Origin: Cristatella mucedo
Lineage: Eukaryota > Bryozoa > Phylactolaemata > Cristatellidae
DNA length: 64,000 nt
Direction: 5' to 3'
Assembly (NCBI GenBank): GCA_009760855.2
Contig: WPIO01000004.1
Span: 266,001-330,000, forward strand
The position numbers and the translations under genes were made by a program. This document shows, piece by piece, positions 1-10,830 of the stretch (position 1 is the stretch's first letter; each line of letters starts with the position of its first letter). Under the pieces are notes generated by a model that was not told where the DNA came from, did no database searches, and saw nothing but the letters and a program-made list of their open reading frames with translations.

Positions 1-1134
1 TCCTCAAATGCTACACAATGCCGAGGTCTTCGTAAGCCGTTCCGGTCTGCTTCACGAGAACCTGGGAGGTCGAAAATAAATGAGCCAGCATGTCTGGAGT
101 ATCCTACCACAGCAAGGGTATTCGACTGTATCCAACGTGTGGGCACTTTGCAGGATAGAGAACAAAAGACTTTCTTTATGCTGCAGACCACCACGTTGCT
201 TTGCCACATATCCGAAAGATCGAAAGATATAGACGATAGCCCAAATCGGGCAGATGCTAACAACCACGGGCAAGAGGTACTGCCAGCACGGCATTTGGGT
301 GGGCATGATAATGGGTATACCTATACTAGACTCCATATATCCCTCAAAGCAGTCGAAGACCACGTGGAATGCAACATGCAACCTCCACCAGAGTTCCAGT
401 CACGTGGGTTAATGTATCAATAGTTCGTCCCTACCAGCCTCTGTTCATGCCAAATCAATTGCTAGGGGCTGCTGCCCATTTCCCAGCGACTTTAGAGCTC
501 GAGCGAGCAGGAGATAATGCAAAACAGCAACTCCTAAACGGTAGTAGTTAGCATTAATGTGGAGGGGGCCGCTGGTGCTATCCAGCTACGCCTAAGTCAC
601 TTGTCAGTTAGCCTTCACAGCAGCTGCAAAATCCTGCGCTACTGTAGATAAGCCTGCCGACGGTCACTCCAGCTGTCAGCAGCAGAGTATATCACTCTTG
701 CCCTTCCCGAAGCCGTAGACGTTTTTGCGACTCGTGATGCAGCTTCCGACGTGTGCCAAACCCACATTTGAAAGCTCGAAGCTATGTAGCACTGCCCTGC
801 CACCACCACCCCCCCCCCCCCCGAGGTGATGCAACAGTCTTGCACTAAGCAGTAAATGTATGCGCAGAAGCTTTGCCAAGAGACACAGTCACAACAAGAC
901 ACCACTCATCCATCTCTAGGCAACGATAGGATGGCACTACTATGCCGCCGGATCAAGCCCACGGTCCACGATGAGGTCCACCCGAGTAGAAATAGTACTT
1001 CACTAACGAAATAGCAAGCATGCCGAGCCTTGATGCTGTCTGAGGGGGACGGGGAGCAGGAGGGGGAGGGGCTCATCGAGGGCATCGGAGCAGAGGCTGC
1101 CACCGGCCGGCCACCCGCCCCCACCACCACTGAC
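1..1134. other. Left flank, likely intron of the beta-TrCP gene
   Basis: No exon could be recognised on either strand. The F-box that should follow the D-domain exon is not here. The stretch has a poly-C run near 812-824. If the neighbouring exon is part of a beta-TrCP gene, this is its intron on the minus strand. Confidence 0.4.
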
Positions 1135-1465
1135 CAGGCAGGGCTGAGATGAAGTCTCGCTGCAGTATGGGTCGCAGGAACGTGTTGATCTCTCCGTGCT
1201 GGTGATGGCACATCCGCTGAAGCAGCAGCTGCACGAAGTCCACCTGCTCGGCTTCCGGCCAGCAGTCGAACGCTTGCAGGCAATGGCCAAAGTCGAAGTC
1301 GGCCGAGTGCATGCAAGCCATTGCCGCAGCGCCAGCCGACGCTGCCGCCGAGGTGGCGGCAACTGCGCCGAGCTTGGAGCGTGACAAAAGGCCGTCCTCG
1401 CCACCGTCACCACCGCCGCTGTCGATGGGCGAGAGATGCTCGGGGGCATCTGAACCGACCGACAG
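1135..1465 (-). CDS. BTRC: beta-TrCP (F-box/WD40) exon encoding the D (dimerisation) domain
   Basis: On the minus strand this exon encodes a low-complexity Gly/Ser/Ala linker followed by a region with the residues [35 protein letters not shown]. This matches the D domain just before the F-box of vertebrate BTRC/FBXW11 and fly slimb, where the equivalent is a QVEFV...RMCHYQHGHIN...MLQRDFITALP block. beta-TrCP is the substrate receptor of an SCF ubiquitin ligase that recognises phosphodegrons such as those of beta-catenin and IkB; the D domain dimerises it. Splice signals: acceptor ttgcag just upstream of 1465, donor GTCAGT after 1135, phase 1, the position expected after ALP. The F-box and WD40 exons would lie left of the window and the N-terminal exons to the right; neither was found. 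Family assignment is firm; BTRC versus FBXW11 paralogue cannot be decided. Confidence 0.8.
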
Positions 1466-2039
1466 CTGCAACGGGTGTACCAAAACTCGCGTGAACCGGA
1501 TGTTAGGCACTTGGGGAGAAAGGTGGGCAGAGCTGCTGAGGCACATGCACCTACTCACGAGGCACTGGCACTGGAAAGGCCAAATGCAAGCCCGAAGGCA
1601 GCAAGCTGCTCGGCACTTCAGTATTCCTGCTATATGGTAGACAACCCTTTTATTAACCGAACAGAGTAGCAGCAGCCTCGGCATGCTGCAGCTCCTGCTA
1701 CTCTGTGAGGGCTTTCGTGACTCTGAGAGCATGTCAGCTCAGAGCAGCAAATTTCTCAATGCCAATAGCTTGATTGAGGCAAAAGTGAGGTCCCATCCTA
1801 TGATGAAACTCAGGCTGGGTCCATGAAGCAGATGGCTGAGATGGCCACCTCAGCTGAGATGTCCACGTGCAGCTAAGCCTAATCCCAGATGAGGTCACAC
1901 CGATGATGTAAAATTATCTTGATAATGCTATTAAAACACGGTATTTATAGTTATACCTATATAGTGCCCTAGAAAGAGATTCAGTTATGAGAGTGCTATA
2001 CAAATTTATCTTTATTCTTATTACATATGCTTTCCATCA
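1466..2039. other. Non-coding stretch, probable beta-TrCP intron, with a short SINE/LINE tail
   Basis: Open frames here are read-through of the D-domain exon into intron. Positions 1955-2030 contain a plus-strand version of the short 3' tail common in this window (agtgcc...agattcagtt...ggtgctatacaaat followed by AT-rich sequence). Confidence 0.4.
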
Positions 2040-2530
2040 CGCAGGTCCTATCTCAGTGAGAGACCCCACAGCATTGATTTTTTAACAGGCAACGACCATT
2101 ATTTGAACTACAGTACTGGGTACACCAAGGAGTTATTATAATTATTAAGACTGAGCTAGATATACATCTTTTCGAAACTCATGCACTACCTTTTGCTGAT
2201 GCAATTTCCAAGAACAAGCTAGACTTTTAACTTCTATGCAGATGACATACAGGTACACCAATGCTTTGATCCTTCCCAACCTTCTAGCTCGACAGACTCT
2301 CAACTCGCTTGCTGCACGTATTGCTGACATCTGCACTTGGATGGCAACATACTATCTCAAATTAAATTACACTAAAACAATGAGCAAACTAGTATGGCTC
2401 GTAATTGAGAAAGATAAATGCCCGAAATCGGCTCAGCCAGCAAATCTCAAGTAGCATTACCACAAAATCTATGTGTCCTTGGCTCACTGGCAACCGATCT
2501 GTCTGCCAGCCATCCTACTTGTAGGAGCTT
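2040..2530 (+). mobile_element. LINE family A relic, reverse-transcriptase segment
   Basis: The sequence parallels the better copy at 14970-15400: a GTCCTATCTCAGTG block, then a frame with FYADDIQ around 2230 (the RT active-site YADD box retained) and an ADICTWMA segment. Stops and deletions break the frame. No 3' tail is present. Confidence 0.65.
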
Positions 2531-2629
2531 GGTGTGACCTGGCTACTCTGCCGGTTCAGGTGCTGGGAGTCTCACAGCTCTGGGTCTGCTTGCTCCACCG
2601 GCTTGTTTAGTTGCTGCACCTGAGGCCGA

Positions 2630-3380
2630 GATAATAGTAACAATAATTGCAATAAAAATAATACACTCGTATATCACCCTCAGAGAATCCAATCGCTTTC
2701 TAGGCACACTTTACATATGGTGTACAAGAAGCATGAACATATGGCTATTAGTAACATGCAGTGTCAACTTGCATAATTTGTTTGGTGTTAAGTTGGCCAG
2801 TGTGAGCATGCTGAAGCACCCAAAGGATGCAGCACAAAGACCTAGCATGTGCTGTAAGAGGCAGGTTCATTTTTAGCTTCTTTTTAAAGGTCGTCAAGTT
2901 AAGAGATGTTGTGACATCAGTTGAGAGTGATATACAGGCTTTAGGAGAATATGATCTAGAGGCATGCTCTTTAAAGAATTTGAGGTGGGTCCAAGCAAAA
3001 TGATTTGAGTCAAAGAGCAGGTGGCACGATCCTAGCCTGGTTGGTGAGTAGCTCTGATGATAAGTAGGCTGGAGCCAGAGAATGAAGGGACATAAAGTCG
3101 ATCCGCTGCTTGATTGGGAGCCAGTGCAGGTCGGGAAAATGGCGTTTTGTGGCAACAGCAATTCTCTTGACAGACAAGCCAGGCTGCAGAATTGTGCTCC
3201 TACTATTAACGCCTGATTGTACCAACAGGTAGACCTGCAAGCAGTGAGTTTCAGAAGTCAAGATAGGATGCTACATATGCATGGGTCGACTTGGATGCAG
3301 TACCCATGTCTAAACAGGACCGAAGTTTTGCAATGTTTTAGCTGAAAATTGGCAGACTTGACTGTGCAGCAGGCCTGGTT
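2630..3380 (-). mobile_element. LINE family A (older subfamily), 3' end
   Basis: Minus-strand frames read LHWLPIKQRIDF, SLHSLAPAYLSS, FKEHASRSYSPKACISL and FKKKLKMNL, the C-terminal end of a CR1/L2-type LINE polyprotein. At the left end lies the inverted tail (tcaccctcagagaatccaatcgctttctaggcac) next to an AT-rich repeat. A 5'-truncated, mutated copy. Confidence 0.75.
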
Positions 3381-4054
3381 GATCACTCACTCCCAGCCGG
3401 GCTGCTGCCCGGCTAGTACCGGCCAGCAGTGGACAATAAATAGCCAAGCAAACTAACAGCCAAATCATGACTGGCTCGAGCAAAGGGAACTCGACTCAAC
3501 AAACACATTCGATCAACTAGGCTAGGGGAAACTATTTGCCCTCGCATGGCTGATGCCGAAGGGCAGCACCACAGGCCTACCACCACCACCACCACTACCA
3601 CACCTATCAATCCACATTTTCAACACTGTTGTTAGCCGAGCAACTAGTACAGAATCAGCCAGCCTAGCCAGCAAGGCTCAGGAGAGAAGCTATAACACGT
3701 TTGATAAAGCGCCCTCAGGGAACTTGTTCTTTTTCTAGTCGCTTTAAGAATGGACCTCTTAACTAAAGCTCTATTCCTAAAGCATCGGCTGCGGCCTGTC
3801 CGTCGCCAGACGTCCAGCGGGCTTGCAGCTTGCATGAGCTTGGCATCGTTGGCAAATAGGAGGGCAGACAGCCGTGGCTGGGAGACGGTCCGAAGGGGAG
3901 GGTTGTGAGGGAAACTTCAATAAGTGGCTGCTTCACCACCTCCAACAGATCGACTCACTGAGTCGATCTGCTTGAAGAGGTGAAGCCAGTACAAGAATCG
4001 ACTGCTGCTGCAATAAGCAATCAGCAGCAACAGCAGCGGTAGCACTGCCATATG
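3381..4054. other. Unassigned stretch with a strong palindrome
   Basis: No gene recognised. Positions 3947-3971 are a near-perfect palindrome: 12-bp arms cagatcgactca and tgagtcgatctg around a single C. Imperfect outer arms (ggctgcttcaccacctcc versus aagaggtgaagcc) extend it to about 3925-3988. Confidence 0.5.
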
Positions 4055-4386
4055 CTTTACCAGGCTCTCACAGCAAGCCTGAATTCACAAGCTGGCCTCG
4101 AGAGTTGCATGGTTTCTTATGCAACGACAACTACTCTCCTACTGCCGACTATGGCACATCCTTTTCAGCGGTCCTGAGCTGCTACTTCTATGCTACTCAC
4201 TACCACAACTGCTCTCCTGACTCTGCTATCCTTCCCACTTTTTCTTTGTTTCGTGAGACGAAATCTGTTGGCTACTGAATGCGTACCAAAAGCCGCTTAG
4301 GCTGTGGGTGCGCTATACAAAACTCTCCTGTGTAACACCCACAAGGTCTTTATGACTTTGTGGAGTTACAGACGGGGATACATTAC
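4055..4386 (+). mobile_element. LINE family B 3' end
   Basis: Contains the family B C-terminal signature (YSPTADYG, FSAVLSCY, LFRETKSVGY) and ends with the family B 3' UTR: ...gctatacaaaactctcctgtgtaacac, then ctttgtggagttacagacgg, finishing in a tacattacat tail. 5'-truncated. Confidence 0.75.
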
Positions 4387-4389
4387 ATG

Positions 4390-4850
4390 GTGACTTGCAG
4401 ACTCTAAACACCGAAGCTGACTAGATTACCAGCAGCAGCAGCAGCTAGCAAGACCCCAAGCAGCAGCACCTAGCAGCAGCAGCAAGGGCCCGTTGCAGTC
4501 GCAGGCCTGGCTGGTATTAGCAGTAGCTGCAGCCGTGGCACGAACAGCTGGCAGCTGCTGCTGCACCAGCAGCTGTGCTAGAAGCAGTGGGTAGGGCGTC
4601 AGGGAGGCAGCAGCAACAGCCGTGGCAGTGACCGTGGCAGCAGCTGTAGCTGTGAAAGCATGTGCGTAGCAGCAGCAGTAACAGCCGTGGTTTGAGCAGC
4701 AACAGCACCAATTGAGCAGCCGAGGACTGATGTGTCCATGCACTCAGCGCCACGATGACACCAGTCTGGTCACGAGGTGCATATATCCTCGGTAGAAGAG
4801 TCTGTGGCTGATCTTCCCTCAAATGATGGCGAAATGCAAGTGTCTGCATT
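4390..4850 (+). repeat. CAG/GCA-rich dispersed repeat, copy 1
   Basis: A stretch dense in cagcag and gcagcagc that recurs in shorter form at about 41005-41205. Shared landmarks are cttggtgacttgcagactc near 4390, caccagcagctgtgctagaagcag near 4564, agccgtggcag, and the final gagtctgtggctg...gaaatgcaagtgtctgc. Minus-strand frames are Leu/Cys-rich and judged non-coding. Confidence 0.6.
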
Positions 4851-4869
4851 AGTGGGCTTCTGTCACTAT

Positions 4870-6340
4870 TTGTAAATGCTTTAACACCTCCTTCGAAAGG
4901 GGCCAGGCAGGGGGGGGGGGGGGTAATCAGGGCCAGATAGTATAACTGTCTCACGATCAATGCAGCCCTGAGAACCAAGTGCCACTGCATGACGAAAGTG
5001 CTCTTGCATACCTTGGTGCTAGCATGCGGATTCATAATATGTCCTTCAAATCGGTAAAGCATGCACTCTACTTCATCGAAGGCATTGAATAGGGTACACC
5101 CTCTTTCAGTTTAGGTTCCAAATAACAAAGATGAAATTAAGCAGGCTTGACTGTGGATCTGGAGACAGCCAAGCAGCAATCACAGCCACTCGGTGGTGCC
5201 AGATGTTAGCTCCGCGGGCTCGATATCTACTGGCTTGCACGACACTGATCCGGTACCTGCTGTCATATGTACACCGGCGCCTAGCTCTTGCTATACAGCA
5301 CCAATAGGGCGATTTTGAAAAAACCGAGGCTCGAGTTAACCTCAGCCGTAAAAACAAATTCTGTCACAAAGCTCTGCAGTAGCCAAGCAGCCAGCGAGAA
5401 AGCACTTTTGCTTTGTCAAAATGATTCGAATAAGCGGAGGCAGAGCCTGAATGCCAAATGTGGATGAGCAGGAAGAAGCGAGATACGGCGCACTAGACAA
5501 GGCACTTGAAAACCAAGGGGCGTAACCAAAAGGCAGTGCTCTGAAGAATAATAATAATAATACCATATTTGTATAGTGCCTTTCGAGAATGATCAAGAGA
5601 CTGAAGGTTCAGCAGTGGCAGCACGGACTCAACGAAGCCAAACATGTGATACTAGTCGAAGAATAGCTGACACTTATTCCACAGCCAAAGCAGTGGTATT
5701 AGCAGCAGCAGCACGGTAACAGTCTGAGTCTGCCACCTAGCGTTTGACTTTTCGATCGAGCCACCGAGACAGCTGCTGCATGTGCACCATCTACAGCTCA
5801 GAGATGCGCAGCTAGGTTAAACTCGTCCGAGCAGGCTAATGAAATCCAGTATCCAGTAACTTGGCCAGACAGTCAGCAGAACTGGCCTAGATTCATTTAG
5901 CGCAGGAAGAAGGCATGACTACAGAGGCACAGTCTGGCAAGAGTCAAACAAGCACAGACACAGAAGACGAATGGAGGAAAACGCAGCCATAATGTCAGCA
6001 GTACAGCACCTCCAGAGAGCTCCATACAGGTGAAGTCGCAAGTGGTCACATCCCAAACCTGTGAGAACAAATGCAGTGGTGCTGCTGCTGTTTCACATAC
6101 TAGCAAATCAGCAGGTAGAAAAGAAGGACGGCGAAAGTTTAGACTCTTTTTGACCAGATTGCTCTCTGTTCACTTTCTTTAGGCTTCGTTTATAAAGACA
6201 TGTTCAGTTGGGGTAAAACAGGTGGCCATGTTGATCGACTTCAATAAATGCTACAAACTGCAGTCCGGCTTAAGGCAGCAAGTAGGCTGCATCACCTTAG
6301 ATCAAGAGTGTCTTTAGTAGCGATGACATGTGGGAAACAA
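4870..6340. other. Intergenic/intronic stretch with no recognised gene
   Basis: Contains a poly-G run near 4911-4922 and a short inverted SINE-type tail with (ATA)n at about 5548-5595. No splice-supported exon or domain was recognised on either strand. Confidence 0.4.
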
Positions 6341-6344
6341 TAAT

Positions 6345-6750
6345 AAATATTTTCTGATTTGGCAGCCTCATTTGTATAGTAGCAGAAGAGCCATGGCGGT
6401 TATAAATAATTAATAAATAAACAATAGCTGATTTAACAGCCTCTTTTGTAAAGCGACAGAAGAGCCTTGACGGCTGTCACCACCGCTTGCAGTGGCAATA
6501 AAGGATTGCCCACCACAAGATTCGAAACCAGACCTCGGGAGCTAGGTCATGACAAGCAAATGCCTTACCTAGTGTGCCATCACGGCTCACCAAGGCTATC
6601 ACCACCTCTTGCAGCTGGCAATAGAGGATTGCCCACTGCAGGATTGGAACCCACATCGGTCATGATGAGCGAGCACATGGCCTTCCGAGCTATAATGACA
6701 TGGGCAACAGTCAAATGCCTCTGTTTTCCTACATTACCTCGGTACACGGC
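6345..6750. repeat. SINE-like repeat type 2, two adjacent units
   Basis: Two related units, each with a 'cagcctc..ttgta..agcagaagagcc' segment and a 'ttgcag..ggcaata.aggattgcccac' segment, followed by an inverted tRNA-like B-box (gattcgaaacc; ggattggaaccc). The same unit recurs at 7095-7260 and 61525-61690. Interpreted as minus-oriented tRNA-derived SINEs. Confidence 0.5.
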
Positions 6751-6949
6751 CAAAGAATTCTGAGTGTCACCATGGCAATCCCTACCAGTCTCTAAACTAG
6801 TCTTAGGGGTAATAACCTAAACAGTGCTCCGATTCTAATGACCACGAGTCAGTCACAAAACCGGGCACGCACACAACAAATGACAGCACATACAAACGGA
6901 TCTATGCAAGTATGCATGCAGAAACGTCGTGCAAGCACACAAAAACACT

Positions 6950-6992
6950 TACACACACACACACACACACTCTCACACACACACATTCACAT
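6950..6992. repeat. (CA)n microsatellite
   Basis: Run of acacac interrupted once by tctcac. Confidence 0.9.
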
Positions 6993-6999
6993 TGCACGC

Positions 7000-7860
7000 G
7001 TATTGCTGACATTTAGAGTAGGTGGCAGCAAACTCTCTTCAATCGAATGACGATAAAACCAACTTCAACAGTAATCATATATGGTTTTAAGTTAAAAGCT
7101 AGCCATTTAGCAGCTTCATTTATTTAAAGGCAAACGAGCCTTAACGGCCATCACCACCAAAAGCAGTGGGCAATAAAGGTGTACCAACAGCAGAACTCGA
7201 ACCCACAACCTGGGTCTTAATAAGCCAGCACCCTACCCCTAGGATAAGGTAAAACCTGATGTCACTCAAAAAACTGGACAGCCTAACCGTCAAGACTGCA
7301 TGCAATTTCGTCCTGTTGCAAAATGACCTTTCACTGTATGACTACATCCAACTTCACAATCAAGTCTGCCAAAACTCAGCCAAATAACTTTGCAGAAACT
7401 CGGACCTACTTAGATACTACTACCAGAGTCAAGTTGGTCCACGCATCTTTGACAGTCTGCCTAGACCTCAGTGACCAACTGCTCGATGGTCCTGCACCTG
7501 TACGTCCAATAGGATGCCTACAGGTGGTGGAACACTGCAGATAGGCAGCCTGCCTAGAACTTGGTCAGTGCCACCCGATGCCACTTCTTGTCACCCAGCA
7601 CTGGCAGCCCATCAAGCAGAGTATCCAGTTCACGGTAATGCCACTCACTTTTAGGTCCAGCCACGCTCTTACAACCAATCTCAAATATTACTCATAAAGC
7701 TTCCAATAGTACCACTCACTCCATTGACTCGAATCGTTAAGCTTTGCCTCTAAGCAGCCTCAAATCCTTGGGCAACCTTGCTTTTAGTTCCTGTTCGACC
7801 ACGGCCTGGAACTTACTAGGAACTTTTTAAGCTGGGCCTGTAGCCTTTCAGAACAGTTTC
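7000..7860 (+). mobile_element. Decayed LINE family A copy interrupted by a SINE
   Basis: Begins with a LNDDKTN-like segment (~7045), is broken by a SINE type 2 at 7095-7260, and continues with KLVHASLTVCLDL at about 7430-7470 and a QHWQPIKQSIQF-like segment near 7600, parallel to KLVHA...LHWLPVKQRVDF in the intact-frame copies. Many stops. Confidence 0.55.
7095..7260 (-). repeat. SINE-like repeat type 2 with tRNA B-box
   Basis: Read on the minus strand it contains gggttcgagttct, an exact match to the RNA polymerase III B-box consensus GGTTCGANTCC at most positions, preceded by an A-box-like tagggtgctgg. It is inserted in a decayed LINE. Confidence 0.55.
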
Positions 7861-7904
7861 TGACTTAGGTTGGCTACATTTTGCTGTACATGTCCATGGT
7901 TTGT

Positions 7905-8385
7905 GCAAAATAAAGCTCCTGGAAGTTTGATGATATATACAGCAAAATGCATCCGACCGGAATCAGAAATTTTTCTAGAGTCGTTTAAACAAGCAGAGCT
8001 GAACTAGCATTTCAAATTTCACTCTGACACATGAAGCATCAGCCGATTTTATACGGCACAACCTTACACTGAAAATAAAGCTGTATAAAGTCACAAGAAT
8101 GTATCTCAACATGATTCACGTTTGGATTTCGATCTACCAAGGTTCGACAAGTTGAAAAACCTGTTGCATATGTGGCAGAAATCGGTTATTTGTCGATATT
8201 TTACACCCGGTTTATCTGCTGGTAAGACATGGCTTGCATAGACATTTTTTCTTTTCTTCGGAAGCCGTCAGAGCTTCTGATAATAGTTCTAAAATATTTG
8301 TCTTTCGAACAGTAACCTAAACAAATATTCAATCGTCAACCAAGCTGTTTTTTCAAGTATTATCGTGACATTCCCATCAATCGTC
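7905..8385. repeat. Uncharacterised ~480-bp dispersed repeat, copy 1
   Basis: Aligns by eye along its length to 60005-60490: shared blocks include aagctcct, cagagctgaa, ttcaaatttcactc, gtgaagca, ctcgatctaccaaggtt, gacatggcttg, tttgtctttcgaa and cctaaacaaatattc. No coding frame, no tRNA-like box and no LINE tail in either copy. Confidence 0.6.
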
Positions 8386-8399
8386 TGCAGCCGCAACTA

Positions 8400-8860
8400 A
8401 ACTCAACACCTCGTGTCTGCTCAATCATCAACGGCATACATGCCATACATACAGCATAGGTGCCACATCGTATCACCTCTGTGTGTGAGCTTCACTGGCT
8501 CCACATCCACGCATAGATATCGATTGTAAGCTCCTCAATCTGTCCTGCAGGTAACTTCACTCGCACCAGCCTACATAGCCGACATGATTTCTCCTCGGCT
8601 GTGCTCTAGAGGCGCCCACTCTCCAGAATCTAATCACCCTGATGGGAGTGAATCATCGTACAATCAAATGTTTTGGTGGCCCAGCCTTCAGCTCGCATGC
8701 GACGTAAGTCTGGAACGAACGCGCTTCCGGCTACGGCCACTGCCTGCAATGACCTGATGCCTTTTTCAAGTCTAAGCTAAAGACGTGTGCATCAGTTCTG
8801 GTCCGCTCCCCGCAGCAGCCCCAGTGAGCTTGTCTTTCTTTGTTCCTATGTGCTTTGAGC
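8400..8860 (+). mobile_element. Very degraded LINE relic
   Basis: Scattered similarity to the CR1/L2 C-terminal region (an LHWLHIH-like segment near 8505, then a segment with the order of the AFSSYAPKAWNSLP block near 8700). Too decayed to place in family A or B. Confidence 0.35.
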
Positions 8861-8984
8861 GAGCATAGACTTGTCAAAGATTCAGCGCCTGTTACTAGCC
8901 ATAGGTCTGTCTAAGCAGTGACTTACGAGTGTCTGCTTTAGCATGCATGCCTCAGCATGATACTGGTTTGATTTTGCCTGCTTG

Positions 8985-9455
8985 GTTTGTGTAACGTATC
9001 TCCGTCTGCAACTCCACGATGCAACAAAGACTGCATGGGTGTTACACATGAGAGTTTTGTACAGCGCAATCACAGCCAAAGCGGCTTTCGGTACACATTC
9101 GATAGCCCACAGACTTAATCTCACGAAACAAACAGAAATGAAAAACATAGAGTCAGGAGAGCAGTTGAGGTAGTGATTAGCATGGAAGTAGCAGCTCAGA
9201 ACGGCTGAAAAGGATGAGCCATAGTCGGCAGCAGGAGAGAAGTTGTCGTTGCATAAGAATAGCGGAAGCGAGTTACACAGTCTAGGACATGCAGAGCTAA
9301 AGCTTGTGTCACGATCGGTCTTTAAGTGGAGGAATGAAACAGCTACTTTATTGTCCATACAGGACCTGAGGACAAGAGGAGGCTGAAGCTGGTGCATCAC
9401 TTTAGCAAGGTATGAAGGAGCCAAACCGTGGCGGGATGTCACGAACCCCAAGGGC
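8985..9455 (-). mobile_element. LINE family B 3' end inside the duplicated block
   Basis: Minus-strand frame with LAPSYLAKVMHQLQPP, SCMDNKVAVSFLHLK, FSSACPRLCNSLPLFL and ADYGSSFSAVLSCYF, then the family B 3' UTR at the left end. The copy at 41272-41745 is the duplicate. Confidence 0.75.
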
Positions 9456-9689
9456 AGTGAGTTGTAAAGTGCCTGTATAGAGATTGAGTTCTCTTAAGAC
9501 TCTGTGTAAAGGACCTATCCCTATTGTTATTATTATTATTACCCCTGGAACCGATGACATCTTAGAGGTAGCTATAATCTGTAGCATTTGTTCCTCACAT
9601 CACTTGCTCTATGTGACTTGTCCTTAAGGGAAAATCTGCATGCCTAAATGTATGCATGTTACCACTTATCAATTGATATACATCCCTAA

Positions 9690-9850
9690 AAATATACAAT
9701 TCATTTGTATAGCACCCTGAGAGAACTTAATCTCTATTCAGGTGCTCCACATATGCCACTTGGCTCGAGCCTACGACCTCGGTCATCAAATGCATTCACC
9801 TTGACCTTGGTCGAGGCAAGCACCTTAACCACTGGACAGCGTATGTAAAC
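9690..9850 (-). mobile_element. tRNA-derived SINE
   Basis: On the minus strand: an A-box-like tggttaaggtgc, then aaggtgaatgcatttgatgaccgaggtcg, a degenerate B-box (taggctcgagcc), and a 3' tail gcaccTGAATAGAGATTAAGTTCTC...ggtgc. Same layout as copies at 32945-33095, 49680-49830 and 54920-55070. Confidence 0.65.
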
Positions 9851-10654
9851 TGCAAATAAATGATTCAGTTCTCTAGGGTATGTAGTTCCATCTGCAACTC
9901 CACAAAGACTGAGTGGGTGTTTCTACAGCATATCACTCAAAACATAAGTGGCATTTGGTGCTCACGCTGGCAGCATCGACTGTCAGCTTAACCAGCAGAC
10001 TAAACTGCCCATCTGCCTGCCAGCAGGACCAGACGACTCAAAGACCCAAAACAGAGTGAGCAGGCCACCTGCTCTGGCTGCAGCTACCCGACCAGATGCA
10101 GACCCGGATTGTCAAGGACACAGTCGAGGTGACTCGACGGCTGCATAATTTAACCGTTAGCTAAGCTAAAGCAAAAGTTGCAAATCAACCTGGCTGCCGT
10201 ATCCCTGACAGGGCAAGTTATCGGTCATGGTCTCAGGGGCAACACCCTGCTGCATTATCAGACGTCAAGCTACAGCTGCCTATATTGAACTCACCAAGAA
10301 TCTTCAGATTGCTTCCACCAGGACGACTGAATACTCAAAACGAAATTGCATGAACTAATCATTTAAAACAACCTAAGGCCGACAGGTTACGATCGTCCGG
10401 TGGAATACAACGGTGCAAAGCCGATTGGTGGCAGCTGTCACATAAAACCAAGCGAAGCATCCACTCGAAGCCTTGATGTGGGGCCAAAATGAGGAACATG
10501 GGCCAGCAGTGTATATGACCAATCGCATGCATGGCATCCATCCGACAAGCTTTCCCATGTGCCTACAGTCACACAGTAGAGCAGCAGGTTTAGCGATCTG
10601 GCCAGTCAACAGCTAGATTCATCCAGCCTGATTCGGTGCCCACCGATGCAGTCA

Positions 10655-10830
10655 GAAGTGAGCTCAGAGCAGTGAGCTCAGAGCAGTGAGCTCAGAGCAG
10701 TGAGCTCAGAGCAGTGAGCTCAGAGCAGTGAGCTCAGAGCAGTGAGCTCAGAGCAGTGAGCTCAGAGAAGTGAACTCAGAGCAGTGAGCTCAGAACAGTG
10801 AGCTCAGAAGAGTGAGCTCAGAGCAGAGCT
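10655..10830. repeat. 14-bp minisatellite (gtgagctcagagca)n
   Basis: About 12 head-to-tail units, mostly identical, with a few substitutions at the right end. The orthologous array in the second duplicate (42785-42970) has the same period but a different predominant unit (gtgagctgagagca). Confidence 0.95.

Noticed and set aside
7190-7260. tRNA gene
   Set aside because: Good B-box, but no cloverleaf; it recurs as a repeat unit, so it is a SINE head. The same reasoning applies at 9690-9850, 33000 and 62760.
10655-10830. CRISPR-like array
   Set aside because: Units are contiguous with no unique spacers, and the genome is eukaryotic; it is a minisatellite.
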